This document shows, piece after piece, positions 49,541 to 59,083 of a stretch of DNA of 64,000 nucleotides; positions within the stretch are counted from its first letter, which is position 1; each line of letters begins with the position of its first letter. Under the pieces are notes generated by a model. That model ran no database searches. It saw only the letters and a list, made by a program, of their open reading frames with translations, and was not told the DNA's origin. A program made the position numbers and the translations under genes. Source of the stretch: an uncultured Paracoccaceae bacterium (lineage in GTDB: Bacteria > Pseudomonadota > Alphaproteobacteria > Rhodobacterales > Rhodobacteraceae); assembly GCA_937883775.1 (NCBI GenBank), contig CAKZXZ010000010.1, forward strand, positions 1 through 64,000, in the 5' to 3' direction.

Positions 49541-50050
49541 ATGTTTAGTGATGAAAATGATTTACCCACAGATCAGCAAGCATTGATTGCAGGCTTGGCA
49601 CCGTTGAGTGATGAAGCGGTGGAAAAGGCCTGTAGTATTGGTTCTTGTTTGCCCGATGCTTATAGAAAATTTTTGAAGAATTTTGGTGCCGGAAAGATCA
49701 AAGCACCAAACGAGCCAGCCAATTTTCCTGCACACTTTGAAGTATTAGAACAGCTTCGCAGTGCAGAAAAAGATTACTTCCAAGATACGATGATTTTTGA
49801 GCATGGCGCACTCGGAGATGTATTGATTTTTGGTGTTGAAAGCACAGGAATTTGCTATGGATTCGACAGTGGCGACAACAACGCTGTGGTGCAGGTCGAT
49901 AACTATAGGATTGTGAAAAAGCTGGATCTAGTTTTTGAAGAGTTCATCTTTGGCATAATCGCTTGTTATCCAGATTTTCCTGAAAAATATGACAACGGAC
50001 TTTGGGTCAATGATTTAGGTGACCGTTTCTCTATGAATGGCACTGTCTAA
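49541..50050 (+). CDS. SMI1/KNR4 (SUKH superfamily) immunity protein
   Basis: LPDAYRKFLKNFGAGKIKAPN...FPAHFEVLEQL; GDVLIFGV; directly downstream of the orphan toxin. Confidence 0.85.
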   Translation: MFSDENDLPTDQQALIAGLAPLSDEAVEKACSIGSCLPDAYRKFLKNFGAGKIKAPNEPANFPAHFEVLEQLRSAEKDYFQDTMIFEHGALGDVLIFGVESTGICYGFDSGDNNAVVQVDNYRIVKKLDLVFEEFIFGIIACYPDFPEKYDNGLWVNDLGDRFSMNGTV

Positions 50051-50120
50051 GGCGCGCTAATCACCGCTCCAAATTCTCGACCACGCACCCGATATCCAGC
50101 TGCACAGACACCTGTTCAAC

Positions 50121-50187
50121 CAAATCTTGCAGCTCTTCGTGGGCGTGGTTGAGATTGACGGCATAGCTTTTGCCAAAATGCGGATTG
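50121..50187 (-). repeat. Antisense gene-tail repeat, copy 1
   Basis: 67 bp matching 51667-51733 at 62/67 positions; minus strand encodes HFGKSYAVNLNHAHEELQDL followed by ...VVENLER* (stop at 50061). Confidence 0.85.
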
Positions 50188-50267
50188 CCGATGAATGTTT
50201 CAGTGGTGGTTTTGGTCACTTGTAGCAGCGCGACCTAGTATCCCTTCAAGCTGCCTGCCATTGCGAA

Positions 50268-51185
50268 GTGGGTCATGTCGGGGCCTGTCCGCAAGACAAT
50301 CTGCGCGATATCCAGCGGGCGTTCCAAGAGCTGTCCAACACCCGCGATGCGGCGCTTGTTGCCAATTGCATGGGCAATATGGCCTGCATCAACGCGGCGC
50401 AGGCCGAGACGATCACGCCCGATCTGCTGCAAGAGACGCTCTATGATGCAGGTTTTGGCGACTATGGGATCGGGTTTGGCGCGAACGCCACGACGAAAGG
50501 TGCCATCTGGGCCGAGGCGCGGCGCGATGCTCGTGCGCTCAGCGGGATCGCCGCGCATTGCGCTGCTGAGGACGCCAGTTGTTTGGGCAAAGCTCAAGCC
50601 GAAGGTCTCGCCAATCTGATGACCTTGGGCGCTTACGACAGCGCTGTGGCACTCGCAGGTTGCGCCGGGGGCATGACGCTTGATGCGTGTCGGCAGACAT
50701 TGGTCGAGGCTGGGGTCGGGGTTGTTTCCGTGGGTGCGGGGGTGGTCGTTGCGAAGGTCGGTGGGAAACTGCTGCGCGTGACGCGGAAGGGGGATGGATT
50801 TCAGGCGGCGGCGGGTGGTGTCGTTGGAAGATCCACGCCAGACCGTCGGGTAGAACTCGCCGAACTGTTCAACAACAGTCATCCTCGCAACGGTATTCAG
50901 ATCGGTTACAGAACCGTTTTGCATGACGGAACTACAGGCAGTGCACGTGTATTCAGTGGTGTAAGTGATACTCAAGTTCGTAGTTACTTCGGCGACCTGA
51001 CAGGCCAAGCCATACCGAGCTCACCAACACGAGTTTTGAGCGATGGCCGAGAAATCTACACAGTGACCACACCGGATGGGAACTTTAATCTCCGAAACTT
51101 CTCGTCATCTGGTACAGGCAGATGGACCATCGACATTCCAGCGCCAGCCGGTGGTGGAACGAGGCGAGAGCTAAAGTTTGAGTAG
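50268..51185 (+). CDS. Displaced toxin module 2, C-terminal domain of uncertain (possibly RNase) type
   Basis: Ala/Gly-rich pre-toxin-like region, then NGIQIGYRTVLHDGTTGSARVFSGVSDTQVRSYFGDL...EIYTVTTPDGNFNLRNFSSSGTGRWTIDIPAPAGGGTRRELKFE; immunity gene overlaps its end. Confidence 0.7.
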   Translation: MGHVGACPQDNLRDIQRAFQELSNTRDAALVANCMGNMACINAAQAETITPDLLQETLYDAGFGDYGIGFGANATTKGAIWAEARRDARALSGIAAHCAAEDASCLGKAQAEGLANLMTLGAYDSAVALAGCAGGMTLDACRQTLVEAGVGVVSVGAGVVVAKVGGKLLRVTRKGDGFQAAAGGVVGRSTPDRRVELAELFNNSHPRNGIQIGYRTVLHDGTTGSARVFSGVSDTQVRSYFGDLTGQAIPSSPTRVLSDGREIYTVTTPDGNFNLRNFSSSGTGRWTIDIPAPAGGGTRRELKFE

Positions 51186-51603
51186 AACCATGCCTAATCA
51201 TCGCGTCAAAGCTGCTGTTGACGAAACTTACCCACAAATTCTGTCTGATTGTTTTGGGTTGTGGTCTAACTCTTTATGGCTCCGTTACAGTGGCTTAGAT
51301 GATTTTTCGGATCAAAAGGAAGCGTTTTTCTACTTGATTGAAAGACTATTGACAGAAGGAGCCATACGCTTTGTAAAGCCCAATGAAGACGTCTATTTTA
51401 TTGCTGATCGAGCACCACCAAAGAAGAATGCTTCGGATACTGAAGCTCACTGGTTGGTCCCAAATGACGTGATCTTGGACTATCTACAAAAACTCTGGCC
51501 GAAACATGCTGCAGAGTTCGATGATATTGATCTGAATATGTTTTTTTTCGAAATTCCACCGATTGTTTGGAGGGATGAAGATGGCAAATGGATCGGTTCC
51601 TAA
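51178..51603 (+). CDS. Putative immunity protein (DUF596-like)
   Basis: KEAFFYLIERLLTEGAIRFVKPN...WPKHAAEFDDIDLNMFFFEIPPIVWRDEDGKWI; overlaps the toxin ORF by 8 bp. Confidence 0.65.
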   Translation: MSRTMPNHRVKAAVDETYPQILSDCFGLWSNSLWLRYSGLDDFSDQKEAFFYLIERLLTEGAIRFVKPNEDVYFIADRAPPKKNASDTEAHWLVPNDVILDYLQKLWPKHAAEFDDIDLNMFFFEIPPIVWRDEDGKWIGS

Positions 51604-51666
51604 AGTCACCGTTCCAACTCTTGTGCCACGTTGATCAGCTCCAACTCAATCGTCACACGTTCGATC

Positions 51667-51733
51667 AAATCTTGCAGCTCTTCGTGAGCATGGTTGAGAT
51701 TGACGGCATAGCTTTTGCCGAAGTGGGGATTGT
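51667..51733 (-). repeat. Antisense gene-tail repeat, copy 2
   Basis: 62/67 match to 50121-50187; minus strand encodes PHFGKSYAVNLNHAHEELQDLIERVTIELELINVAQELER* (stop at 51606). Confidence 0.85.
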
Positions 51734-51799
51734 CGACGAGGCTGTAGGGGATGGCTTTCGTCACTGAAAACACGGTCCGCTGAGCCCTTTCCAATCTCT

Positions 51800-52053
51800 C
51801 GACCATCCTCGAAAGCGCTGTGTTCTCCGGCGTCAGCGCGGGTCTGACCGCTGGTATCAATATCGACGATCTGGGAATTGATCTCGGAGAGGTTGGCGCG
51901 AACCCACTGCTCGGTTTTGGCAAGGTCGACGGCAACGGTCTTACCCTGTCAAACTTGCTTGAGGGCGGCCTCGACAATGTCATCAGCGCAGGGCTGAGTT
52001 CGGCTGTCTATGGCACCGACTTCTCCAACCAGCTGTCTATCCGTCGTCAGGGA
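51800..52053 (+). pseudogene. Remnant of a second TpsA/CdiA pre-toxin region, cut by the IS element
   Basis: TILESAVFSGVSAGLTAGINIDDLGIDLGEVGANPLLGFG...LDNVISAGLSSAVYGTDF, colinear with ILESAVFSGATAGLTSGINIEDLGIELG...LDGVITSGLSSAVYGTDF in the main TpsA. Confidence 0.85.
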
Positions 52054-52111
52054 TTTTGGAACAGATGGCGATGTAATCTAAGAGAGGGTCTGGCGCGTCT
52101 GTTTGGTTTGA

Positions 52112-53091
52112 TTATGCGGCTGATTTGCGGTGAAGCAAGCGCCGCGTTTCGATTGTCTTTCGTTTGATCCTTTCTCGTTGTTTCAGGATAGCTTGGCCGC
52201 GCCCGCAGTAGACATCGGCTGGGGTGAGGTTCTGCAGGCTCTCGTGGTAGCGCCGATGATTTTAGTGTCGACGAAGGCGTCGATCTTCTGCCTGAGATCA
52301 CCGGGCAGGTAGTGGTTTTCCAGCAGGATGCGGTTCTTCAGGATCTGATGCCAGCGTTCGATCTTGCCCTGTGTTTGCGGGTGATATGGAGCGCCACGCA
52401 CGTGGTCCATCTGCTGATCTTCCAGCCAGTCAGCCAGTTCGCCCGAGATGTAATTGGCGCCGTTGTCCGACAGTAAACGTGGTTTGTGTAGAACGGTTGC
52501 CTGATCACACCCTGAAGCCTGCAGCGCGAGGTCGAGCGTGTCAGTCACATCCTCGGCTTTCATCGTCGTGCAGAGTTTCCAAGCGATGATGTATCGGCTG
52601 TAATCGTCCAAGATCGTTGACAGGTAGAACCAGCCCCAGCTGATGACCTTGAGATAGGTGAAGTCGGTCTGCCACAACTCGTTCGGCCGCGAAGTCTTGT
52701 CCTTGAGCTTATCAGCAGCGGACAGAACGACGTATGTCGGACTGGTGATCAGGTCATAGGATTTGAGGATACGATAGACTGAAGCCTCTGACACAAAATA
52801 CCTTTCCGTGTCAGTGAAGCGCACGGCCAGCCCGCGTGGCGACAGATCGCTTTCCTTCAGGGCCAAGTTCTTGATCTTCTCGCGAACCGGCTCAGGAATG
52901 CGGTTCCAGACTCGTGAGGGTTTGGGGCTACGATCCTCAAGCGCTTCGGGACCGCCGGTCTGATACCGATCATACCAGCGGTAGAACGTGGTCCTGGGAA
53001 TGCCCAGCTTGTCCAGTGTGCGCTTGGTCGGCAGGTGCGACCGCTCGACCAGTCGGATGATCTCCAGCTTCTCGGATGCAGGGTATCTCAT
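52112..53091 (-). pseudogene. IS3-family OrfB transposase (DDE integrase), frameshifted near its 3' end
   Basis: LWQTDFTYLKV, LDDYSRYI, LLSDNGANYIS, HPQTQGKIERWHQ; after AFVD the frame shifts, with RYHESLQNLTPADVYCGRGQAILKQRERIKRKTIETRRLLHRKSAA* in the next frame. Confidence 0.85.
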
Positions 53092-53462
53092 TCGTCGTCG
53101 CCCCCATCCCCGAGCATGCTTTTTTTGAGCAGCCGCAGTTCAAGGGTCTGTTCTGCCACGACCTCCTTCAGATCACGTGCCTCACGGCGCAGATCCTTGA
53201 CCTCGCTTGGCGTCGCTGCACGTGCCGTGTCGCCTGCCAGGCGCTTCTTGCCCGCTTCAAGGAATTCCTTCGACCGGCTGTAATACAGGCTCTGAGCTAT
53301 ACCCTCACGGCGGCACAGCTCCGCAATGCTATCCTCGCCCTTCAGGCCGTCCAGGACGATCCTGATCTTCTCTTCCGCCGAATATTGCTTGCGGGTAGCA
53401 CGGCGGATGTCTTTTACGACCTTTTCACCGTGGCTCTGCTTGGTTCCGGGTTTCTGTCTCAT
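53088..53462 (-). CDS. IS3-family OrfA (helix-turn-helix plus leucine zipper)
   Basis: RRATRKQYSAEEKIRIVLDGLKGEDSIAELCRREGIAQSLYYSRSKEFLEAGKKRLAGDT. Confidence 0.93.
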   Translation of the reverse strand: MRQKPGTKQSHGEKVVKDIRRATRKQYSAEEKIRIVLDGLKGEDSIAELCRREGIAQSLYYSRSKEFLEAGKKRLAGDTARAATPSEVKDLRREARDLKEVVAEQTLELRLLKKSMLGDGGDDE

Positions 53463-53547
53463 CTACCCTCCTTGGTAGTTACGATGTGCCAGAAACCCTC
53501 TCTTATCAAATCGCCCTAAAATGTCCCATTGGCGCTGACGTTAGACA

Positions 53548-53931
53548 GCGGTCTCGCAGCAAACGGCCCGTCTGGCGCTTGGCAACGAGGAATTCCTGAC
53601 AGATGGGCGTTTGATAGAGATTGGTTGCGGCAGATGGGAGGGAACCTGTTACGAAGATCGGCTTGTCTCTGATCCAGATTTAGCGGCGCGACTGAACGAA
53701 GATTTTGACACCTATATTAATGCACCTGCCGGGGAAGGATTAACGGAGCTTTCAAACCGACTTACCGAACTGTTGGAAAGTCTCAAAGCTCCGACCATCA
53801 TTTTTTCACACAAGATTGCGCTCGTGGCGATGCGCGCCCTTCTCTGCGGCTCCGAACTATCCAGCGATATGGCTCCGTCCCAAGGGTCCATTCTGGAAAT
53901 CCATAAAGGCGTCGCTCGCTATCACGTGTAA
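53548..53931 (+). pseudogene. Histidine phosphatase (phosphoglycerate mutase-like) family, N-terminus missing
   Basis: AVSQQTARLALGNEEFLTDGRLIEIGCGRWEG...IIFSHKIALVAMRALL; open frame into the IS boundary, RHG motif absent. Confidence 0.75.
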
Positions 53932-54590
53932 CCTTAGACGAAATAGAGAATTGAGTTTGAGCTTTCCTAGTTTCCATAATCTTTGCCGAGTTCTCTTTCG
54001 TTATAGCGCAAATCAAACGCACCTAGAAACGAATGCTCTGACATGGGGCGGATACATTGTCATGAACGGCAGATGGTGACAGCGCGACTTCAGTTCAGAT
54101 CGGAGCATTTCCGGAGGCCTACCGCTTCAAAGCCTCGTGCCAAATCGCAACAAGAGCTGCGGTCCGGCTGTGAAGACAATCTCGATGGTAATTGTTCGAA
54201 AACTCAAGGTCAGTTTGGTCCGCGATTTGTCACTTACCAAAAGATCTTACCTGCCAGTTTTCAAATGGCCGGTCTTCACGCTGGTTTGCGGAAATACCGA
54301 ATTGCGAGCGCCGCGGAATTTGCTCTCCGCGCACGCAGCACGTTTTTGCGACTTCCGCTGTGGGCTCTACTGCCGCCATTAGTTCGAGCACAGCATGTTG
54401 GACCACCGGGTATTGTGACCCAGACAGGGAAACAGCCCAAAGCCGACCTTGACCGTTTAGCAAATACGCTGTGACTGCAGCCTGCTTTGCGGACATCCGC
54501 TGCAATCACGAAATCTCGAGCCGCTAAACTCTCAAAACCCGGACGTTGCTGCCTTTCGCTGCGCGCGCGCCAATAGCCGCTTAGGTTCAC

Positions 54591-55082
54591 TTAAGTATGT
54601 ATGGCTTCAGATGTCGCTTGTTGCTGAAGATATACCCGCAACCCATCCTCTGTCGATTTTCTGCCATTCAAGAGTTGCGTTGCCCAAGCATCCAATTCGA
54701 ATTGGACGATGTTCATCTCCCAGATGCATCCAACCACTTCTTTGACCCCATCTCCGAAATGGGTGGGTGCGTCCCAACTTGCTCTCATCTGGTCGATATG
54801 GGCCAACACGCTGCCCCATTGCCAATAGAATACGGGAGAGACGACAGCTACCTCTGCAAAATGAACAACCTGAAAAGCAACGCCGTGATTTCCTGATTCA
54901 TCGTCTAATGACCCGGCCTCTGGCAGTCGCCGGAAAGCTTCCTCCTTAGCAGCAGTGACGACAGCGTCATCAAACAATTTTCCGTCGGCAAGAATAGCAT
55001 ATCTCTTCAAATGCCACCCACTGCTTTCAGCGCGTGGAAGGCTCAGAACTGGACGCGGTTTATATGGCTGTAAGTTGTTCAA
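54591..55082 (-). CDS. Hypothetical protein
   Basis: 163 aa with plausible globular composition; no family recognised. Confidence 0.5.
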   Translation of the reverse strand: MNNLQPYKPRPVLSLPRAESSGWHLKRYAILADGKLFDDAVVTAAKEEAFRRLPEAGSLDDESGNHGVAFQVVHFAEVAVVSPVFYWQWGSVLAHIDQMRASWDAPTHFGDGVKEVVGCIWEMNIVQFELDAWATQLLNGRKSTEDGLRVYLQQQATSEAIHT

Positions 55083-55535
55083 AACAAATCCCCACTCGTG
55101 CGAGATGAGCCTAGCTGGGCTACATCGAAACGCTAGCCATGAAATAGCATTAGAGCCAGCAAGCGGCTATTTGCAGAACGCGGCATCCTGCACTGTGGGC
55201 TCAAAGCCACCATCGGATTTATGCCCCATCAAACGTCTCTTTTCTGCCAAGCAATTCGCCTACGATCTCAGAACCAGCATTCATTCTCCGAGTGACAAGA
55301 CGCTGCGGCGCAGCTTGCTTTAGCCGGACATCACCGAAACCTGTCAACATAGCACGATACGAAAAAGACCGATCCAGCTCTCTCAAATTATCTTCTTCTA
55401 GTGAAGACGCGGGCAAGCAGATCATAGCATGCTAATCTTATAAAAAAAATCGATAATACACAAAATAAATTATAATTGGAGCGGAACCCGCTTTCTATGC
55501 TTCATTTCAAGAATGCACATCCTAGGGAGTGACTT

Positions 55536-56525
55536 ATGACACATGCATTCAAGCTGACAGCGATCACCATGGCCGTGTCGCTGCTCGCACAATCCGTATT
55601 TGCCGAAACGTGGCGCATGGCGACAAAAATGCCTGTCGATAGCCCGGAAGGACAAGTCTTTCAGGCGATTGCAGACAAAACCGCTGAGTACTCAAACGGA
55701 ACACTCGAAATTCAGGTTTTTCCGAATGAGCAGTTGGGCAAGGAAGATGCCGTTCTTGAGCAGCTTCAAAGCAATGTCGTCCAGATCTATGCCGAAGGCT
55801 TTGGCTTTCTAAAGAAATGGGTGCCGGAAACCTCATGGTTCAACGCCGCTTTCATGTTTGACGACCGCGCACACTGGTCACGCTTTGTGAATGGCGAAAT
55901 GGGCCGGGCGTGGTTTCAGCAGGTCGAGGACGCCGCAGGTGTCACGGTTCTTGGCGATCCAACAAAAATCCTGCGCGGCCCCTACCGTGTGATGGTGTCC
56001 GGCCCCAAGGTGCAGGGCCTTGATGATATCGACGGATTGAAGCTGCGGATGCATCCCAATCAACTGGCCATCGCAACTTGGTCCCATCTGGGCGCCGAGG
56101 TTATCACATTGCCATGGACAGATGTCTATCAAAGCATCGACACGGGCCTCATCAGCGCCGTGAACAGTCCCATCGCACTTGTCGAGTCCATGCGCTTTAA
56201 TGAAGTCGCTTCGCACATCGCGCGCACCGATGAATATCACCAATCCATCGGCCTGATGGTGAATGCCGAAGCGCTTGCGGCCTTGGATGACCAACAACGT
56301 AACGCTTTGATGCGGGCCTATGACGAAGCAGGTGCACTTTCGGTAGATCTGATGAACCAAGCCACAGATGACAGTATGGCGCGGATGACTGAAGCAGGGA
56401 TCACCTATACCGAACTTGACACCGCACCATTCGTTGCCCGCATGACTGAATTTTATGACGATCTTGAAGCCAAGGGCGAGTTGCCCGACGGCTTCCGCGC
56501 TGCCGTTGAGGCTGCGCGTCAATGA
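55536..56525 (+). CDS. TRAP transporter substrate-binding protein (DctP family)
   Basis: Signal peptide; TWRMATKMPVDSPEGQVFQAIADKTAEYSNGTLEIQVFPNEQLGKEDAVLEQLQ. Confidence 0.93.
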   Translation: MTHAFKLTAITMAVSLLAQSVFAETWRMATKMPVDSPEGQVFQAIADKTAEYSNGTLEIQVFPNEQLGKEDAVLEQLQSNVVQIYAEGFGFLKKWVPETSWFNAAFMFDDRAHWSRFVNGEMGRAWFQQVEDAAGVTVLGDPTKILRGPYRVMVSGPKVQGLDDIDGLKLRMHPNQLAIATWSHLGAEVITLPWTDVYQSIDTGLISAVNSPIALVESMRFNEVASHIARTDEYHQSIGLMVNAEALAALDDQQRNALMRAYDEAGALSVDLMNQATDDSMARMTEAGITYTELDTAPFVARMTEFYDDLEAKGELPDGFRAAVEAARQ

Positions 56526-57085
56526 CCAACCTCTCTCGCCCGGCTCCAAAAGCCATCACAGTTGCTGATGCCATTCTTTTGAGGATCGGGCGAGGGTTCT
56601 CGTGGATGTGTTCGTTCTGTCTGCTTGCAATGCTGGTGCTGACCGCTGCGACCATCCTGTTGCGACCCTTGGGTCTCAACTTTTACTGGATATTCCCTTG
56701 GGTCATGGTACTGTTCGTCTGGCTCAGCTTCTTCGGCTTCTTCCCTGCAATGATCTTTGGCCGCGACATCCGGATCGACTTTGTCGCCCGCCTTTTTGGC
56801 GACACCGGGATGCTAGTTACCCGCATCGTAGGCCAAGTCGTCGTCTTGTTCGTGCTCTATTGGCTGCTGCTGGAACTGCCAGCAATCGTCGCACGTCAAT
56901 CCGGCAGCATCGACGGCGCTGTTCTGCCCTGGGGCGGGGAAGCAAAGCGGCGTCTTCTTTCTCTCCCTCTGCTTTTATCGTGCATTTGCATCACCGCCGC
57001 CCTGCTCGTCGATATCGTAAAGATGTTCCTCGGATTGCCTGAGCGCGGTACAGATCATTTGCCCGGCGAAGTCGGAGACGCCTGA
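56522..57085 (+). CDS. TRAP transporter small permease (DctQ family)
   Basis: Four TM pattern; 4-bp overlap with DctP. Confidence 0.87.
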   Translation: MTNLSRPAPKAITVADAILLRIGRGFSWMCSFCLLAMLVLTAATILLRPLGLNFYWIFPWVMVLFVWLSFFGFFPAMIFGRDIRIDFVARLFGDTGMLVTRIVGQVVVLFVLYWLLLELPAIVARQSGSIDGAVLPWGGEAKRRLLSLPLLLSCICITAALLVDIVKMFLGLPERGTDHLPGEVGDA

Positions 57086-57088
57086 CCC

Positions 57089-58387
57089 GTGGCTATCCTT
57101 CTTTTCACTGTTTTCATCGCGCTCATCCTGTTGCGCGTTCCCGTCAGCTTCGCGATTGGAGCCGCCGTCGTCGCCGCTTTCCTCACGTCTGATTTTTCGA
57201 ACGCGATGCAGGTCATCCCTCAGCAGATCCTTGAAGGTGTCGACAAGGCCTCGCTCACCGCGGTGCCATTTTTCATCATGGCCGGAAACCTGATGAACGC
57301 CGCAGGCGTCACCGACCGCATTTTCAACTTTGCCAATGCTTTGGTGGGCCACTTCAAGGCGGGCCTGGCCCAAGTCAACGTGCTGTCTTCGATGATCTTT
57401 GCAGGTATCTCCGGCGCAGCTGTCGCGGATTGTGCGGGGCTTGGCGCGATTGAGATCAAAGCGATGCGCGAGCGGGGATATAAACCCGAATTTGCCGCTG
57501 CAATCACCGTGGCTTCGGCGGTGATCGGGCCGCTGATCCCACCCTCCATCGGCTTGGTGATCTATGCCTTTCTTGCGCAGCAAAGCATAGACCGGATGTT
57601 TCTTGCGGGTGTGGTGCCAGGCGTGCTTGTCGGTCTCGCACTTATGCTCTGGGTGCGGGCGATCGCGATTTTCAGAAAGTTTCCCACTCAACCCCGCGCA
57701 CCTGTCCGTGAGGTGACCCGCACCGGCGTCGATGGCTTTCTGGCGCTGCTTGCACCAGCGATCATTCTGGGCTGCATCCTGTCGGGTTTTGTCACCGCGA
57801 CCGAGGCTGGCGTTCTGGCGTGTATTTACTGTATCGGCCTTGGTATTTGGTATCGTGAACTGACATGGACGACCTTCATCAAAGCATTGAACGAGACCGC
57901 GATGATGACCTCTGTCATCATGGTTATCATCGGTTTCTCTATCGCGATGGGCTGGCTCCTGGCTATTGAGCAAGTCCCGCAGGGTGTCGCCGATTGGGTT
58001 TTCAGTTTCACCGAAAGCAAGGCGGTGTTCCTTGCGCTGATGATGGTCTTCGTGTTGCTGATCGGCTGTGTCGTCGAAGGTGTCCCCGCCAAACTGATCC
58101 TTGTGCCGACACTGCTGCCGTTGGTTGATCTTTACGGCATTGATCGCGTGCATTTCGGCATCGTGCTACAGCTTGCCCTGCTGATCGGGATCGCAACACC
58201 GCCCATGGGCATCGGGCTTTACATCGTCTCCGAAGTGGGCCGCGTTAAGTTCGACAAGGTCGCGCTGGCAACCTTGCCCTTGCTAATCCCATTGATCGTC
58301 GTGCTTATCATGCTGGCCTATATCCCGGCGCTTTCGACCTTCCTGCCCAACCTGATCCTTGGGCCTGACACCACAATCCTAAACTGA
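57089..58387 (+). CDS. TRAP transporter large permease (DctM family)
   Basis: PFFIMAGNLMNAAGVTDRIFNFANALVGHFKAGLAQVNVLSSMIFAGISGAAVADCAGLG; TPPMGIGLYIVS. Confidence 0.95.
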   Translation: MAILLFTVFIALILLRVPVSFAIGAAVVAAFLTSDFSNAMQVIPQQILEGVDKASLTAVPFFIMAGNLMNAAGVTDRIFNFANALVGHFKAGLAQVNVLSSMIFAGISGAAVADCAGLGAIEIKAMRERGYKPEFAAAITVASAVIGPLIPPSIGLVIYAFLAQQSIDRMFLAGVVPGVLVGLALMLWVRAIAIFRKFPTQPRAPVREVTRTGVDGFLALLAPAIILGCILSGFVTATEAGVLACIYCIGLGIWYRELTWTTFIKALNETAMMTSVIMVIIGFSIAMGWLLAIEQVPQGVADWVFSFTESKAVFLALMMVFVLLIGCVVEGVPAKLILVPTLLPLVDLYGIDRVHFGIVLQLALLIGIATPPMGIGLYIVSEVGRVKFDKVALATLPLLIPLIVVLIMLAYIPALSTFLPNLILGPDTTILN

Positions 58388-58402
58388 TCGGAAAGGCCTC
58401 AG

Positions 58403-59080
58403 ATGTATAAAATGCGCCCTCTGCCCCCCGCCGTGGACCCGGCCTCACTTGATCGCCTGTCTCGCATGGAAACGGCCACGATTGGTCACACCTATCAGTT
58501 CGGTTTTGCAGATCCAGCATTGCAATCTGTGCTGCCCGGCAAATCGGTTGTTGGGACCGCTGTGACGCTTGCCCTGCCTGGGCAAGATTCGACCCTGCTG
58601 CACCACGTCATCGCGCAGCTTCGTCCGGGTGATTTCCTTGTAATCGACCGGCTGGGTGATACGCGCCATGCCTGCTTTGGCGGTGGTGTGGCGTTGGCAA
58701 GCAAACAACAGGGCTTTGTCGGAGCCGTCGTCGACGGGGCGCATACCGACACATCCGAAATTGCAGAGCATGACTTTCCGCTATGGTCGCGCGGAGCCTC
58801 TCCGATCACGACCCGGCTTTACGACATAGGTGGTGGCTTTAACATTCCTATCTGCTGCGCGGGTGCGGCGGTTCTGCCGGGCTATGCTGTCCTGGCCGAC
58901 GAAAGCGGGGTCTTGTTTATCGACCTGGATGATTTGAACGATGTGCTTACGACCGCGGAAGTCAAAACCGAGCGAGGCATTGCCAATACGAAACGCCAGA
59001 AATCAGGTGAGAAGCTGGGCGCGATCACAGGTGCAAGCGCCAAGGTCGAGACGCGGTTGATGGCAACTGCCGAGCGCTGA
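58403..59080 (+). CDS. RraA-like / HMG-CHA aldolase-fold family protein
   Basis: ALPGQDSTLLHHVIAQLRPGDFLVIDRLGDTRHACFGGGVALASKQQGFVGAVVDGAHTD. Confidence 0.87.
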   Translation: MYKMRPLPPAVDPASLDRLSRMETATIGHTYQFGFADPALQSVLPGKSVVGTAVTLALPGQDSTLLHHVIAQLRPGDFLVIDRLGDTRHACFGGGVALASKQQGFVGAVVDGAHTDTSEIAEHDFPLWSRGASPITTRLYDIGGGFNIPICCAGAAVLPGYAVLADESGVLFIDLDDLNDVLTTAEVKTERGIANTKRQKSGEKLGAITGASAKVETRLMATAER

Positions 59081-59083
59081 TCC

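Larger units (their letters stand above)
52054..53528 (-). mobile_element. IS3-family insertion sequence
   Basis: OrfA + OrfB on the minus strand; imperfect inverted ends TGGAACAGATGGCGATGTAATCTAAGAGAGGGT (left) / TGGGACATTTTAGGGCGATTTGATAAGAGAGGGT (right, complement); boundaries approximate. Confidence 0.85.

Noticed and set aside
54080-54590. Overlapping ORFs around 54.1-54.6 kb
   Set aside because: Both strands open in several frames with no recognisable domain; looks like degenerate intergenic sequence.
56975-58153. 392-aa minus-strand ORF (MHAINAVKINQRQQCRHKD...)
   Set aside because: Antisense to the DctM permease; low-complexity H/D/R/Q composition typical of a reverse frame of a high-GC membrane protein gene.
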